DNA of 64,000 bases, from positions 113,597 to 177,596 of the forward strand of contig UQXZ01000002.1 in assembly GCA_900545225.1 (NCBI GenBank), given 5' to 3'. This document shows positions 30,657 through 39,301 of the stretch, in pieces (the stretch's first letter is position 1; every line of letters starts with the position of its first letter). Made by a program: the position numbers and the translations under genes. The notes under the pieces were generated by a model that saw nothing but the letters and a program-made list of their open reading frames with translations, was not told the origin of the DNA and did no database searches. Source of the DNA: an uncultured Eubacteriales bacterium (GTDB lineage: Bacteria; Bacillota; Clostridia; Lachnospirales; Lachnospiraceae).

Positions 30657-31355
30657 TCATAGTAAATCTTTAACAATTTCCCCGGCCATAATAATTCCGG
30701 CGCATGGAGGAACAAATGGTGAAGATCCCGGAATTCTTTCATCGCTTCCGTCAGCACAGAATAGAGGTTTTACAGGAATCTCTGTGGAAAATGCCACCTT
30801 AAGCTTTTTGATTCCTCTTGCTTTAAGCTCTTTTCTCATTACCTTGGCAAGCTTGCATACGCTTGTCTTATAAATGTCGGCAATCTGAATTTGAGTAGGG
30901 TCAAATTTGTTACCCATGCCCATGCATGAAATAACATTTGCTCCTTCTTCCTTAGCTTTAACGATTATTGCAATCTTGGCCGTAACATTATCGATGGCAT
31001 CAACAACGTAGTCATATTCGGAAAAATCAAATTCATCGCTGTTTTCAGGTAAGAAAAACATTTTCTTAATTTCTATGTCGGCATTTGGATTGATGGAAAG
31101 CATTCTTTTCTTTGCAACATCCACCTTATCCATACCTACAGTGTCATAGGTGGCGAATAACTGTCTGTTAATATTTGTCTCGTCAAATGTATCCTTATCC
31201 ACCAGTGTAAAATGTCCAATGCCTGCTCTGGCAAGTGCTTCAGCAAGGGAGCCGCCAACTCCGCCAAGGCCAAATATTAGGACTTTCTTCTTATTTAATA
31301 AATCAATCTTGTTCTCACCAACAAGCATTGCAAATCTTTGAAAATTATTAGTCAT
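30657..31355 (-). CDS. tcdA: tRNA threonylcarbamoyladenosine dehydratase
   Basis: E1-like enzyme that cyclises t6A to ct6A in tRNAs that read ANN codons, 232 residues. It carries the nucleotide-binding GLGGVGG (about 29-35), the E1 DKDTFDETNINRQ region, and the family-specific CMGMGNKFDPT and PVKP. These separate it from ThiF (10307) and MoeB. It lies on the minus strand, facing the L,D-transpeptidase gene with a 340-base spacer of tandem repeats between. No partner sulfur gene is adjacent. Confidence 0.9.
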   Translation of the reverse strand: MTNNFQRFAMLVGENKIDLLNKKKVLIFGLGGVGGSLAEALARAGIGHFTLVDKDTFDETNINRQLFATYDTVGMDKVDVAKKRMLSINPNADIEIKKMFFLPENSDEFDFSEYDYVVDAIDNVTAKIAIIVKAKEEGANVISCMGMGNKFDPTQIQIADIYKTSVCKLAKVMRKELKARGIKKLKVAFSTEIPVKPLFCADGSDERIPGSSPFVPPCAGIIMAGEIVKDLL

Positions 31356-31820
31356 TGCTTATATCTCTTATAGGTTATATCTAAATATATTATTTCTATA
31401 CTATACATCATTATATAGATAAATGTAAGTACAAACCAATGTAAATACATATTAATAAGAATGCATATATATAGAAGAAACACGGTTGAAAATGATTTAT
31501 GAATGAGTTTTTACTATATATATTATGCATCATCATATAGAATCCCGATTAACAATTACCATATATATAGTAGAAACATTTATATCATATTTAAATCCGG
31601 AAGAAAATATTACGAAATATTACGGAAAAAGACACAAATACACATAATATATTGTACTTTATTAAATACAATAATAGTCAGAAAATCATGTTTTTGTAAC
31701 AATTTAGTAACATTTAGAGAAGTTCCAAAGTCAGTACTGGCCTATATTTGGGGCTGATAAGTAAAAATTAGCAACTTAGTCATAATTTTCGCAGTGAAAA
31801 TTTAACATTTGATATAAAGT
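31356..31820. other. Long AT-rich spacer with no credible gene
   Basis: About 460 bases before the promoter of the next gene. The only open frame (31503-31757) is Tyr/Ile-rich with no ribosome site and is discarded. A pair of near-copies, ATATATAGAAGAAACA (about 31467) and ATATATAGTAGAAACA (about 31562), is the only repeat seen. Confidence 0.55.
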
Positions 31821-31849
31821 TTGACAAATATATTTAATATTGTTATATT
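31821..31849 (+). promoter_or_regulatory. Promoter of the SH3-like secreted protein
   Basis: TTGACA (31821-31826), 17 bases, TATATT (31844-31849), about 75 bases before the start codon. Three ATGTAACA/AATTAGAAAC copies follow in the leader. Confidence 0.75.
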
Positions 31850-31924
31850 AGCACAGTAACAAATGTAACAAATTAGAAACAATTAGAAACGAACATGTTA
31901 TAAATGTAACACGAAAGGATTTTT

Positions 31925-33001
31925 ATGAAACCGATTATTAAGAGATTTGCTGTAGTATCATCTGTTGCTGCTGCAAGTGTAGGCTCTTTATTTGTACAGA
32001 CACTTACTAACGCTGGTAGTTTACCAAACTCAGAAAATGGATTCAGTTCTGATTCAACAATCAAGACTGTATACACAGAAACAGTTGATACAGCTGATAA
32101 CAAAGTAGTAGACATTTTCGACAACAAGGCAATTGCTATAACAGGATTAGATGTTTACGCAAGTGCTGAGGAAGGTGCTGAAGTTGTTGGTAAGCTCGAA
32201 GAAAAGAATATTGCTGATGTAATCTCTAACGAAGATGGCATGACACTTGTTCAGTCAGGTAATGTTAAGGGATACGTTAAAAGCGAAAATCTTGTAATCG
32301 GAGACGAAGCTGAAGCTGTTGCATATAACCTCGGTAACGTAACTGCTTCTATTAAGGCTGATAACACAGAGTTATATGCTAAGGACAAGAAGGAAACAGT
32401 TAAGACTGTAGATGCTGACGAAACACTTAAGGTTGTTTCAACAGCAGAGAATCAGCTTGTTGTTCAGTTAGATGACAACGTTGAAGCCCTTGTTAATACA
32501 GATCAGGTAGATGTTGATTTCGGTTTAGAGACAGGTAAGACAAGCTCAGAAATTGCTGCTGAAGAAGCAGCAAAGAAGGCTGCTGAGGAAGCTGAAGCTG
32601 CTAAGGAAGCTGAAGCTGCTAAGACAGCTGCCGAAGAAGAGACAACAGCATCATCTTCATACTCAGGCTCATCTGTAAATGGCCCATACGCAAGCCACCT
32701 TACAAGATCAGCAGGTGTATTCAGTGGCCCTTCAGGTCGTGAGACATACTACAACCTCAACATGAACGGTGTTGTAAGAATCATGCGTTCATTAGGTTAT
32801 TCAGAATCTGACGGCTGGGTATACTGGGTACGTGAAGACGGCGTTAAGATGTTCGGTAACTATGTAATGGTTGCAGCTGATCTTTCAAGAAGACCAAAGG
32901 GAACAATCTTAGAGTGTTCATTAGGAACAGCTATCGTTGTTGATACAGGAAGCTTCGTAGCTTCAAACCCTAACCAGCTTGATATCGCTGTTGCATGGTA
33001 A
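31925..33001 (+). CDS. Secreted SH3-like protein with C-terminal beta-barrel domain
   Basis: A 358-residue exported protein. A basic start and hydrophobic stretch (about 1-30) form a signal peptide. Residues ~60-110 and ~125-195 look like two bacterial SH3 domains, then an Ala/Glu/Lys helical linker (about 213-240) and a Ser/Tyr-rich spacer. The C-terminal domain has GRETYYNLNMNGVV, then KGTILECSLGTAIVVDTGSF and LDIAVAW, a pattern that resembles double-psi beta-barrel '3D' domains of wall-lysing proteins (inference). It is probably a cell-wall hydrolase or wall-binding protein. AAAGGA sets the start, and it has its own promoter and terminator. Confidence 0.82.
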   Translation: MKPIIKRFAVVSSVAAASVGSLFVQTLTNAGSLPNSENGFSSDSTIKTVYTETVDTADNKVVDIFDNKAIAITGLDVYASAEEGAEVVGKLEEKNIADVISNEDGMTLVQSGNVKGYVKSENLVIGDEAEAVAYNLGNVTASIKADNTELYAKDKKETVKTVDADETLKVVSTAENQLVVQLDDNVEALVNTDQVDVDFGLETGKTSSEIAAEEAAKKAAEEAEAAKEAEAAKTAAEEETTASSSYSGSSVNGPYASHLTRSAGVFSGPSGRETYYNLNMNGVVRIMRSLGYSESDGWVYWVREDGVKMFGNYVMVAADLSRRPKGTILECSLGTAIVVDTGSFVASNPNQLDIAVAW

Positions 33002-33033
33002 TTTATAGCATAAAGCATAAATATATTTAACTT

Positions 33034-33076
33034 AAGACTGTAATTATGTAATTTTATACATAGTTACGGTCTTTTT
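33034..33076 (+). terminator. Terminator of the SH3-like gene
   Basis: AAGACTGTAATTATG (33034-33048) pairs with CATAGTTACGGTCTT (33059-33073) with two G-U pairs, then TTTTT. Confidence 0.88.
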
Positions 33077-33088
33077 ATGTGATATTTC

Positions 33089-33116
33089 TTTACATTTTAT
33101 CTTTTGGATGTATAAT
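33089..33116 (+). promoter_or_regulatory. argF promoter
   Basis: TTTACA (33089-33094), 16 bases, TATAAT (33111-33116). Confidence 0.7.
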
Positions 33117-33137
33117 ATTCACTATATAAAGAATATT

Positions 33138-33155
33138 TATGCATAAAAATGCATA
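33138..33155 (+). promoter_or_regulatory. ARG-box-like operator of argF
   Basis: TATGCAT-AAAA-ATGCATA is a perfect 18-bp palindrome that begins 21 bases after the -10 box. It has the size and AT-rich centre of an ArgR/AhrC operator. Binding would be expected to repress argF when arginine is plentiful. Confidence 0.55.
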
Positions 33156-33223
33156 GAAAATGCGTATACAACATTTAATAATCATAACGGCTGCAATTTT
33201 ATAATGTAAAACAGGAGGACAAA

Positions 33224-34231
33224 ATGGTTGATTTAAAGGGACGTGATTTCCTCACGCTTATGGATTTCACAAAAGAAGAAATTGAATATTTATTAGACTT
33301 AGCTGCACGTTTAAAGGCTATGAAGAAAAATGGCGTAGTATGGAATCCGCTTATCGGTAAGAACATCGCCATGATCTTCGAGAAGACAAGTACAAGAACA
33401 CGTTGTTCATTTGAAGTTGCTGCTCACGATTTAGGTATGGGTGCAACATATCTTGACTCAACAGTATCTCAGATTGGTGTAAAGGAGAGTATTGCAGATA
33501 CAGCAAATGTTTTAACAACAATGTTTGATGGTATTGAATATCGTGGATACGGTCAGGAAATCGTTGAGTGTCTTGCTAACAACGCAACAGTACCTGTATG
33601 GAATGGTCTTACAAATGATTTCCATCCAACACAGCTCCTTGCAGATATGCTTACAATGAAAGAGAAGTTAGGTGATCTTGAAGGCAAGAAGGTAGTATAC
33701 CTTGGTGATGCAAGATACAACATGGGTAACTCATGGATGGTAGCATGTGCTAAGATGGGAATGCATTTCGTAGCATGTGCTCCAAAGGATATGTACTTCC
33801 CGGATGCTGAGCTTCAGGCTAAGTGTAAGGAATGGGCTAAGGAAAGTGGCGGTTCAATCGAATTCAGCACAGACATTTCATCATGTGAAGGTGCAGACGT
33901 TATTTACACAGACGTATGGGTATCTATGGGTGAGCCTGATGAGAAGTGGGCTCAGAGAATCGGAGATCTTATGCCATACCAGGTAAATGCAGATCTTATG
34001 AAGATGGCAAAGGATACAGCAATCTTTATGCACTGCCTTCCATCATTCCACAACCTTGATACATTAAAGGCTCAGGATCTTAACAAGAAGTTCGGTATTA
34101 CAGAGCTTGAAGTTACTGATGAAGTGTTTAACTCAGAGCAGTCAGTAGTATTTGAAGAAGCAGGCAACCGTATGCATACAATCAAGGCTGTTATGGCTGC
34201 TACATTAGGTGTTGATCCGGATAGGGACTAA
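33224..34231 (+). CDS. argF: Ornithine carbamoyltransferase
   Basis: Converts ornithine and carbamoyl phosphate to citrulline, 335 residues. The carbamoyl-phosphate site STRTR is at residues 56-60, the ornithine-binding motif region MHCLPSFHN lies near residue 270, and DVWVSMGEPDEKW is conserved. CAGGAGG sets the ATG. No other arginine genes (argH, carAB) are adjacent. It could serve biosynthesis or the arginine deiminase route, but the operator-like palindrome upstream and absence of arcA/arcC favour biosynthesis. Confidence 0.95.
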   Translation: MVDLKGRDFLTLMDFTKEEIEYLLDLAARLKAMKKNGVVWNPLIGKNIAMIFEKTSTRTRCSFEVAAHDLGMGATYLDSTVSQIGVKESIADTANVLTTMFDGIEYRGYGQEIVECLANNATVPVWNGLTNDFHPTQLLADMLTMKEKLGDLEGKKVVYLGDARYNMGNSWMVACAKMGMHFVACAPKDMYFPDAELQAKCKEWAKESGGSIEFSTDISSCEGADVIYTDVWVSMGEPDEKWAQRIGDLMPYQVNADLMKMAKDTAIFMHCLPSFHNLDTLKAQDLNKKFGITELEVTDEVFNSEQSVVFEEAGNRMHTIKAVMAATLGVDPDRD

Positions 34232-34232
34232 T

Positions 34233-34559
34233 ATGAACGAAACTGTACTTTGTGCGGCAAGCGCGTACGAGAGAAAATATTACTTTAATCCTGAATTTGT
34301 AAAATTACCTAAGGAAATACAGAATGAGCTGCAGATAATGTGCGTAAAGTATACTGAGGAATGTGGCGGCGTCATATCTGTTGTATTTAATGAAGACGGA
34401 GACGTTGAATTAAGAACAGAGGTTAACGAGGACGACATTTTACATGATGGAATCGCAGCGGGTATTCTGATCAGAAGACTTGAAAAAGAAAAAGAAGAGT
34501 TATTCGAACAGCTCGTATACTTCTACAGAATATTTATACTCGGTTCCAAAATGTCTTAA
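34233..34559 (+). CDS. Small conserved protein, DUF6145-like
   Basis: A 108-residue protein starting at ATG 34233, overlapping the last bases of argF's stop region. The pattern YERKYYFNPEFVKLPKEIQNEL and MCVKYTEECGGVIS, followed by a Glu/Lys/Leu-rich helix, is that of a small conserved family found in Lachnospiraceae and annotated DUF6145 (recognition from memory, moderate certainty). There is no signal peptide or membrane segment, and no function is known. Its gene lies between argF and dus and is probably co-transcribed with them. Confidence 0.75.
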   Translation: MNETVLCAASAYERKYYFNPEFVKLPKEIQNELQIMCVKYTEECGGVISVVFNEDGDVELRTEVNEDDILHDGIAAGILIRRLEKEKEELFEQLVYFYRIFILGSKMS

Positions 34560-34600
34560 TGACTTTTAACTGATACATAAGTATTTTGAAAAGGCAGAAA

Positions 34601-35608
34601 ATGAGTTTACATATAGGAGACGTAGAATTCAGTACACCGGTATTCCTGGCGCCAATGGCGGGAGTTACTGATTATGTGTACAGAAAAATATGTCATGAAC
34701 AGGGGAGTGGCGGAAGCACTACAGAGCTTATAAGCGCCAAGGCCGTATTATATAAGAATAAAAATACAGGGCCGCTTCTTTATACTGAAGGTGATGAGGG
34801 AAATGTAGGATTACAGTTATTCGGTTCATCACCTGAAATTATGGGAGATATTGCTAAGGAGCTTGAAGACAGGCAATTTGCCTTTGTGGATATAAATATG
34901 GGATGTCCTGTTCCTAAGGTGGTTAACAACGGTGAAGGTTCAGCTCTTATGAAAAATCCTGAGCTTGCGGCATCAATCGTTAAAAATATGGTGAACAGTC
35001 AGTCAAAGCCGGTTACGGTAAAAATCAGATCCGGCTTTGATGATGCTCATTTAAATGCTACCGAAGTTGCCCAGGCATGTGCCGAGGCAGGAGCAAAGGC
35101 AATATTTGTCCATGCGAGAACAAGAGAGCAGTATTATTCCGGTCAGGCTGACTGGTCTGTTATAAAGGCAGTTAAAGAAGCTGTAAATGTTCCCGTAATA
35201 GGAAATGGCGATATAGTGGATGAAGAGTCTGCATATCATATGATCAATCTCACAAAATGTGACGGCATAATGATAGGGCGAGCTGCAAAGGGCAATCCCT
35301 GGTTATTTGCCAAATTTAAAAAAATGTTTGATACATATTCCATGGATGAATTAAAAAATGGAGATTTAGACATCAATAGTGATTACGATCACCACAATAT
35401 AGTAGATATTGAAACAAGAAAGAAAATGATGATTCGTCATATAAAAGAGCTTGAAGCATTTAAAGGTGAATACATTGCCGTAAGGGAAATGCGCAAGCAC
35501 TGCGGATGGTATACAGCCGGGGTTCCTCATGCAACGGAATTGAGAAAAGAAGTCAATTCCTGTGAAAGTATAGACGAGCTTGTGAGACTTGTTGAAAGAA
35601 TACTATAA
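34601..35608 (+). CDS. dus: tRNA-dihydrouridine synthase
   Basis: Flavin enzyme that reduces uridines in tRNA to dihydrouridine; 335 residues from ATG 34601. The TIM-barrel start PVFLAPMAGVTDYVYR, the active-site Cys motif NMGCPVPKVV and GNGDIVDEESA / GIMIGRAAKGNPWLF are diagnostic and resemble the DusB group. The start is supported by AAAGG upstream. A greA gene follows after a terminator. In many Clostridia the same order dus-greA-lysS occurs, as here. Confidence 0.94.
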   Translation: MSLHIGDVEFSTPVFLAPMAGVTDYVYRKICHEQGSGGSTTELISAKAVLYKNKNTGPLLYTEGDEGNVGLQLFGSSPEIMGDIAKELEDRQFAFVDINMGCPVPKVVNNGEGSALMKNPELAASIVKNMVNSQSKPVTVKIRSGFDDAHLNATEVAQACAEAGAKAIFVHARTREQYYSGQADWSVIKAVKEAVNVPVIGNGDIVDEESAYHMINLTKCDGIMIGRAAKGNPWLFAKFKKMFDTYSMDELKNGDLDINSDYDHHNIVDIETRKKMMIRHIKELEAFKGEYIAVREMRKHCGWYTAGVPHATELRKEVNSCESIDELVRLVERIL

Positions 35609-35680
35609 ATTGACATTATACCCATAAAATATTATAATTTTACAGGTAATTTTATAAGAATATATTTTAGATATTAAGAT

Positions 35681-35714
35681 GTTAGAGCACATATTCTGCT
35701 CTAACATTTATTTT
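35681..35714 (+). terminator. Terminator between dus and greA
   Basis: GTTAGAGCA (35681-35689), 7-base loop, TGCTCTAAC (35697-35705), then ATTTATTTT. Confidence 0.8.
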
Positions 35715-35776
35715 ATAATAGCCTGATAGTACATGCTCACTGAAGCACAATACTTGACAGGGAAAGGTAGTTGAAC

Positions 35777-36253
35777 ATGGCAGAAAAGAATTGGATAACA
35801 AAAGAAGGTTATGAGGCAAAGAAGGCAAGACTTGAGTATCTTACTACTGTAGAGCGTCAGGAGATTATCAAGAAGATTGGTGAAGCTAAGGAGCAGGGTG
35901 ACTTATCAGAGAACGCTGAGTACGAAGCTGCCAGAGAAGAGCAGGGTAAGATCGAAGGCGAAATCTCAAAGCTTGAGGCTGAGCTTAAGAACTGCCAGAT
36001 TATTGACGAAGAGAAGAGCGATGACAAGGTTGTTTTCGGTAGTGTTGTTACATTAAAGGACCTTGAATACGATGAGGAACTTGAGTACAAGCTCGTAGGA
36101 CCTCTTGAGGCAAGTATCCTCGACAATAAGATTTCTATAGAATCACCTATCGGAAAGCTTATTCTCGGACGTCACGTAGGTGATACTGTTAGTGCAGCTT
36201 CACCTGCAGGCGGTACAATTTCTTACAAGATCCTCTCAGTTAAGAATGACTAA
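35777..36253 (+). CDS. greA: Transcription elongation factor GreA
   Basis: Rescues backtracked RNA polymerase by stimulating transcript cleavage, 158 residues. The N-terminal coiled coil carries QGDLSENAEYEAAREEQ, which contains the acidic tip residues, and the C-terminal globular domain ends with VSAASPAGGTISYKIL. ATG 35777 is preferred over the TTG at 35771 because AAAGG lies at the right distance. It starts an operon with lysS, which follows 27 bases later. Confidence 0.95.
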   Translation: MAEKNWITKEGYEAKKARLEYLTTVERQEIIKKIGEAKEQGDLSENAEYEAAREEQGKIEGEISKLEAELKNCQIIDEEKSDDKVVFGSVVTLKDLEYDEELEYKLVGPLEASILDNKISIESPIGKLILGRHVGDTVSAASPAGGTISYKILSVKND

Positions 36254-36280
36254 TAATTAATTATAGAAAGGAGAACCATT

Positions 36281-38200
36281 GTGGCAGAGAACAAAGAAGT
36301 AGATGTAAATGAGCAGATTAAAAACCGTATGGAGAAGCTCAGTGCATTACAGGCAGAAGGTAATGATCCATTTGAGATAACAAAATATGACGTAACATGC
36401 CATACAAGTGACATCAAGGATAACTTTGATGAAATGGACGGTAAAGATGTAAGCATCGCAGGCCGTCTTATGGCAAAGAGAGTTATGGGTAAGGCTTCAT
36501 TTGCAAATGTTGCAGACAGAAACGGCAATATCCAGCTCTATGTTTCTAAGGATGACCTTGGAGACGAAGGCTATAAGGCTTTCAAGAAGTTTGATATCGG
36601 TGATATTGTAGGTGTTAAGGGTAGAGTGTTTAAGACTCAGAAGGGCGAAATCTCAGTTCATGTAACAGAAATCATCCTTCTTGTTAAGAGCTTACAGGTT
36701 CTTCCAGAGAAATATCACGGTCTTAAGGATACAGATCAGAGATATCGTCAGAGATATGTTGACCTTATCGTTAACCCTGAAGTTAGAACAACATTTGAGA
36801 AGCGTTCAGCTATCCTCTGCGAAATCAGAAACTTCTTAAAGGGAAGAGAATTTATCGAAGTTGAAACACCAATTCTTGTAGATAATGCCGGTGGTGCAAG
36901 TGCAAGACCATTCACAACTCACTACAATGCATTAAGCAAGGATATCAACTTAAGAATTTCTCTTGAGTTGTACTTAAAGAGACTTATCGTAGGTGGTCTT
37001 GAAAAGGTATACGAGATTGGCCGAGTATTCAGAAATGAAGGTGTTGACGGAAGACACAACCCTGAATTTACACTTCTTGAGTTATATGAAGCATATACAG
37101 ATTATAACGGTATGATGGAGCTTACAGAGAGCTTAATCAGAGACGTATGTGTTACAGTTAATGGAACAGCTAAGGTTCCTTACGGCGATGAAGAGCTTGA
37201 TTTCGGTGCTCCATTTGCAAAGATGACTATGATTGAAGCGGTTAAAAAGTATTCAGGAATCGATTTCAACGAAATCCCTGATACAGAAGCTGCCAAGGCT
37301 CTCGCAAAGGAAAAGGGAATCGAATTTGAAGAGAGACATAAAAAGGGTGATATCTTAAGTCTCTTCTTCGAAGAATATGCTGAAGAAAAGCTTATTCAGC
37401 CAACATTCATTATCGATCATCCTATCGAAATCTCTCCTCTTACAAAAAAGATTCCTGGGAATCCTGAACTTACAGAGAGATTCGAATTATTCGTTGCAGG
37501 TCGTGAGCTTGCAAATGCATATTCAGAGCTTAATGATCCACTTGATCAGAGAGAAAGATTTGAAGCACAGGAAGCACTTAAGGCAGCGGGTGATGATGAA
37601 GCTCAGTCAATCGACGAAGACTTCCTCAACGCTCTTGCATATGGTATGCCTCCTACAGGTGGTGTTGGTATCGGTATCGACAGACTTGTTATGCTTCTTA
37701 CAAATGAAGCTTCTATCAGAGACGTACTTTTATTCCCGACAATGAAGACAATCGGTGGTGTAAAATCCGAAAATGGTGTAAAGGATAAAGAAGTTTCTAC
37801 ACCAAATTCAGAGCCTGAAAAGATTGATTTCTCTAAGGTAAAGATTGAGCCTTTGTTTGAAGAAGATGTTGATTTTGATACATTCTCAAAGTCTGATTTC
37901 AGAGCCGTTAAGGTTAAAGAATGTGTAGCAGTACCGAAATCAAAGAAACTGTTGCAGTTCACTCTTGATGACGGAACAGGCACAGACAGAACCATTTTAA
38001 GCGGTATTCATAGCTTTTATGAGCCGGAAGAACTTGTTGGTAAGACACTTATCGCAATCACAAATCTTCCTCCAAGAGCAATGATGGGCATTGACTCTTG
38101 CGGTATGCTTCTGAGTGCAGTACACGAAGAAGAAGGCGAAGAAAAGCTCCATTTGCTTATGGTAGATGACCATATTCCGGCAGGTGCAAAGCTGTATTAA
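36281..38200 (+). CDS. lysS: Lysyl-tRNA synthetase fused to a C-terminal tRNA-binding domain
   Basis: Class II lysyl-tRNA synthetase, 639 residues, about 140 longer than the usual ~500. The OB-fold anticodon domain comes first; the catalytic core shows motif 2 (RVFRNEGVDGRHNPEFT) and motif 3 (GVGIGIDRLVMLLT). After a short linker, residues ~521-639 form a Trbp111/MetG-C-like tRNA-binding OB fold (DFRAVKVKECVAVPKSKKLL, LPPRAMMGIDSCGMLL). This appended domain probably raises tRNA affinity. The start is GTG 36281, seven bases after AAAGGAG. Confidence 0.94.
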   Translation: MAENKEVDVNEQIKNRMEKLSALQAEGNDPFEITKYDVTCHTSDIKDNFDEMDGKDVSIAGRLMAKRVMGKASFANVADRNGNIQLYVSKDDLGDEGYKAFKKFDIGDIVGVKGRVFKTQKGEISVHVTEIILLVKSLQVLPEKYHGLKDTDQRYRQRYVDLIVNPEVRTTFEKRSAILCEIRNFLKGREFIEVETPILVDNAGGASARPFTTHYNALSKDINLRISLELYLKRLIVGGLEKVYEIGRVFRNEGVDGRHNPEFTLLELYEAYTDYNGMMELTESLIRDVCVTVNGTAKVPYGDEELDFGAPFAKMTMIEAVKKYSGIDFNEIPDTEAAKALAKEKGIEFEERHKKGDILSLFFEEYAEEKLIQPTFIIDHPIEISPLTKKIPGNPELTERFELFVAGRELANAYSELNDPLDQRERFEAQEALKAAGDDEAQSIDEDFLNALAYGMPPTGGVGIGIDRLVMLLTNEASIRDVLLFPTMKTIGGVKSENGVKDKEVSTPNSEPEKIDFSKVKIEPLFEEDVDFDTFSKSDFRAVKVKECVAVPKSKKLLQFTLDDGTGTDRTILSGIHSFYEPEELVGKTLIAITNLPPRAMMGIDSCGMLLSAVHEEEGEEKLHLLMVDDHIPAGAKLY

Positions 38201-38210
38201 GATGTAACTA

Positions 38211-38374
38211 TATGAAAGTCAGTTACTCCGTGCCTATGGCACTCCCGTAACTGCCAACTGCATTCGTAATCCGGGCGATTGCCCTGCTTACTCATACAGT
38301 TTAGCCTGTCCGATATCCATGAATTCGTTCATGCAAGCATGACTCATTCATGGCTGCCGTTCAGGACTTTCATA
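38211..38374. mobile_element. MITE-like palindromic element, ~164 bp
   Basis: The ends TATGAAAGTC (38211-38220) and GACTTTCATA (38365-38374) are perfect 10-base inverted repeats; TA at each outer edge would fit a TA target duplication. Inside are nested hairpins (AGTTAC...GTAACT with GTGCC-TAT-GGCAC, and CCATGAAT...ATTCATGG). It holds no gene, and could be a non-autonomous element or a structured RNA. It lies exactly between the housekeeping genes and the accessory region. Confidence 0.55.
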
Positions 38375-38425
38375 GTAAATAGACGGGACGTACTTCATTT
38401 GATAAAAAACTAAAAAAACAGCGAT

Positions 38426-38451
38426 TTACATCAAACTTACATCAATTGATG
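38426..38451. promoter_or_regulatory. Operator-like repeats upstream of the R-M locus
   Basis: TTACATCAA occurs at 38426-38434 and 38437-38445, and the second overlaps a perfect palindrome CATCAATTGATG (38440-38451). Three like half-sites in 26 bases suggest a protein-binding site, with no proof of which protein. Confidence 0.4.
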
Positions 38452-38496
38452 CAGAATTAAGTGCAAGCAAGAAAAAATCACATAATTAGTAGAATG

Positions 38497-38531
38497 AATG
38501 GGCAGTCCTGAAATCGGGATTGCCCATTTTT
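38497..38531 (+). terminator. Terminator hairpin before the R-M locus
   Basis: AATGGGCAGTCCTG (38497-38510) pairs with CGGGATTGCCCATT (38515-38528) with one G-U pair, followed by TTT. It could insulate the locus or act as an attenuator. Confidence 0.8.
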
Positions 38532-38654
38532 AAAATATCAGAAAGAGGAAAAAGATGATTACCGAAGAACATTAGTTTCCTGAGTAGTGAGATAAAAGGA
38601 TTGAATGATTTTGAACTAATATGTTTTTTAGTTGTGAAATAAGAGGAGGACGAA

Positions 38655-39269
38655 ATGCTCGGATTGCCAAAAACAACGGAAATGAGTAAGCAGCTTCCCA
38701 AAAAAGCAATTTATACGAAATTTCAAATGAATACAGCAGCAAAAGAAAAAATTGATGCTGATATTTCAAGAATCACGATTGTAAATGAGATTGCACCCAA
38801 TAAGGTCAATATTACTTCCGGAGAGGATGTAAAAAGTTTTTTTGTTTTGCTTGTTTCTCTAAAAAATAAAGAATATGACGAAAAAACGATAGCAACACTT
38901 TCTAAGTTGATACCGCAAAATATTTTATTTGTTCTTGAATATGAGGATGAAAGCAGACTTGCTATTTACCATACAAAGGTAATGCAGACAGCGTGGATGC
39001 CAACAGAAGAACAAAAGGTTGAACTTAAAGGGTTAAATCTCGATACTGTCTGGGAGAATATCGTTATTGCTGTCGGCGGAGTGAATATAGAAAAAGGAAA
39101 TTCGCTTGATGAACAGATAGAGATAAATGAAAAAAAGCAGAAGCTCGAAAAAGAGATTGCAAAACTTGAAAAGCAGGCAAGGGCAGAGAAGCAGCCTAAA
39201 AAGAAGTTTGAACTTGTATTAAAGGTCAGAAGTTTGAAACAGGAAATGGATTTGTTGTCTGCTAATTAG
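38655..39269 (+). CDS. DUF4391-like protein of the type III R-M locus
   Basis: A 204-residue protein with an N-terminal region of alpha/beta character (LPKTTEMSKQLPKKAIYTKF...) and a C-terminal ~70-residue coiled coil rich in Lys/Glu. This pattern matches DUF4391, a family commonly encoded beside type III R-M and helicase defence genes (recognition by pattern, not searched). AGAGGAGG sets ATG 38655. It is the first gene of the locus; the next gene begins 32 bases later. Its molecular role is unknown; association with restriction enzymes is by context only. Confidence 0.7.
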   Translation: MLGLPKTTEMSKQLPKKAIYTKFQMNTAAKEKIDADISRITIVNEIAPNKVNITSGEDVKSFFVLLVSLKNKEYDEKTIATLSKLIPQNILFVLEYEDESRLAIYHTKVMQTAWMPTEEQKVELKGLNLDTVWENIVIAVGGVNIEKGNSLDEQIEINEKKQKLEKEIAKLEKQARAEKQPKKKFELVLKVRSLKQEMDLLSAN

Positions 39270-39301
39270 ATGAAAATAATTTAAAACTGGAGGGATTAAC
39301 G

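Noticed and set aside
31503..31757. 84-codon Tyr/Ile-rich frame
   Set aside because: AT-rich spacer, no ribosome site, no sensible product.
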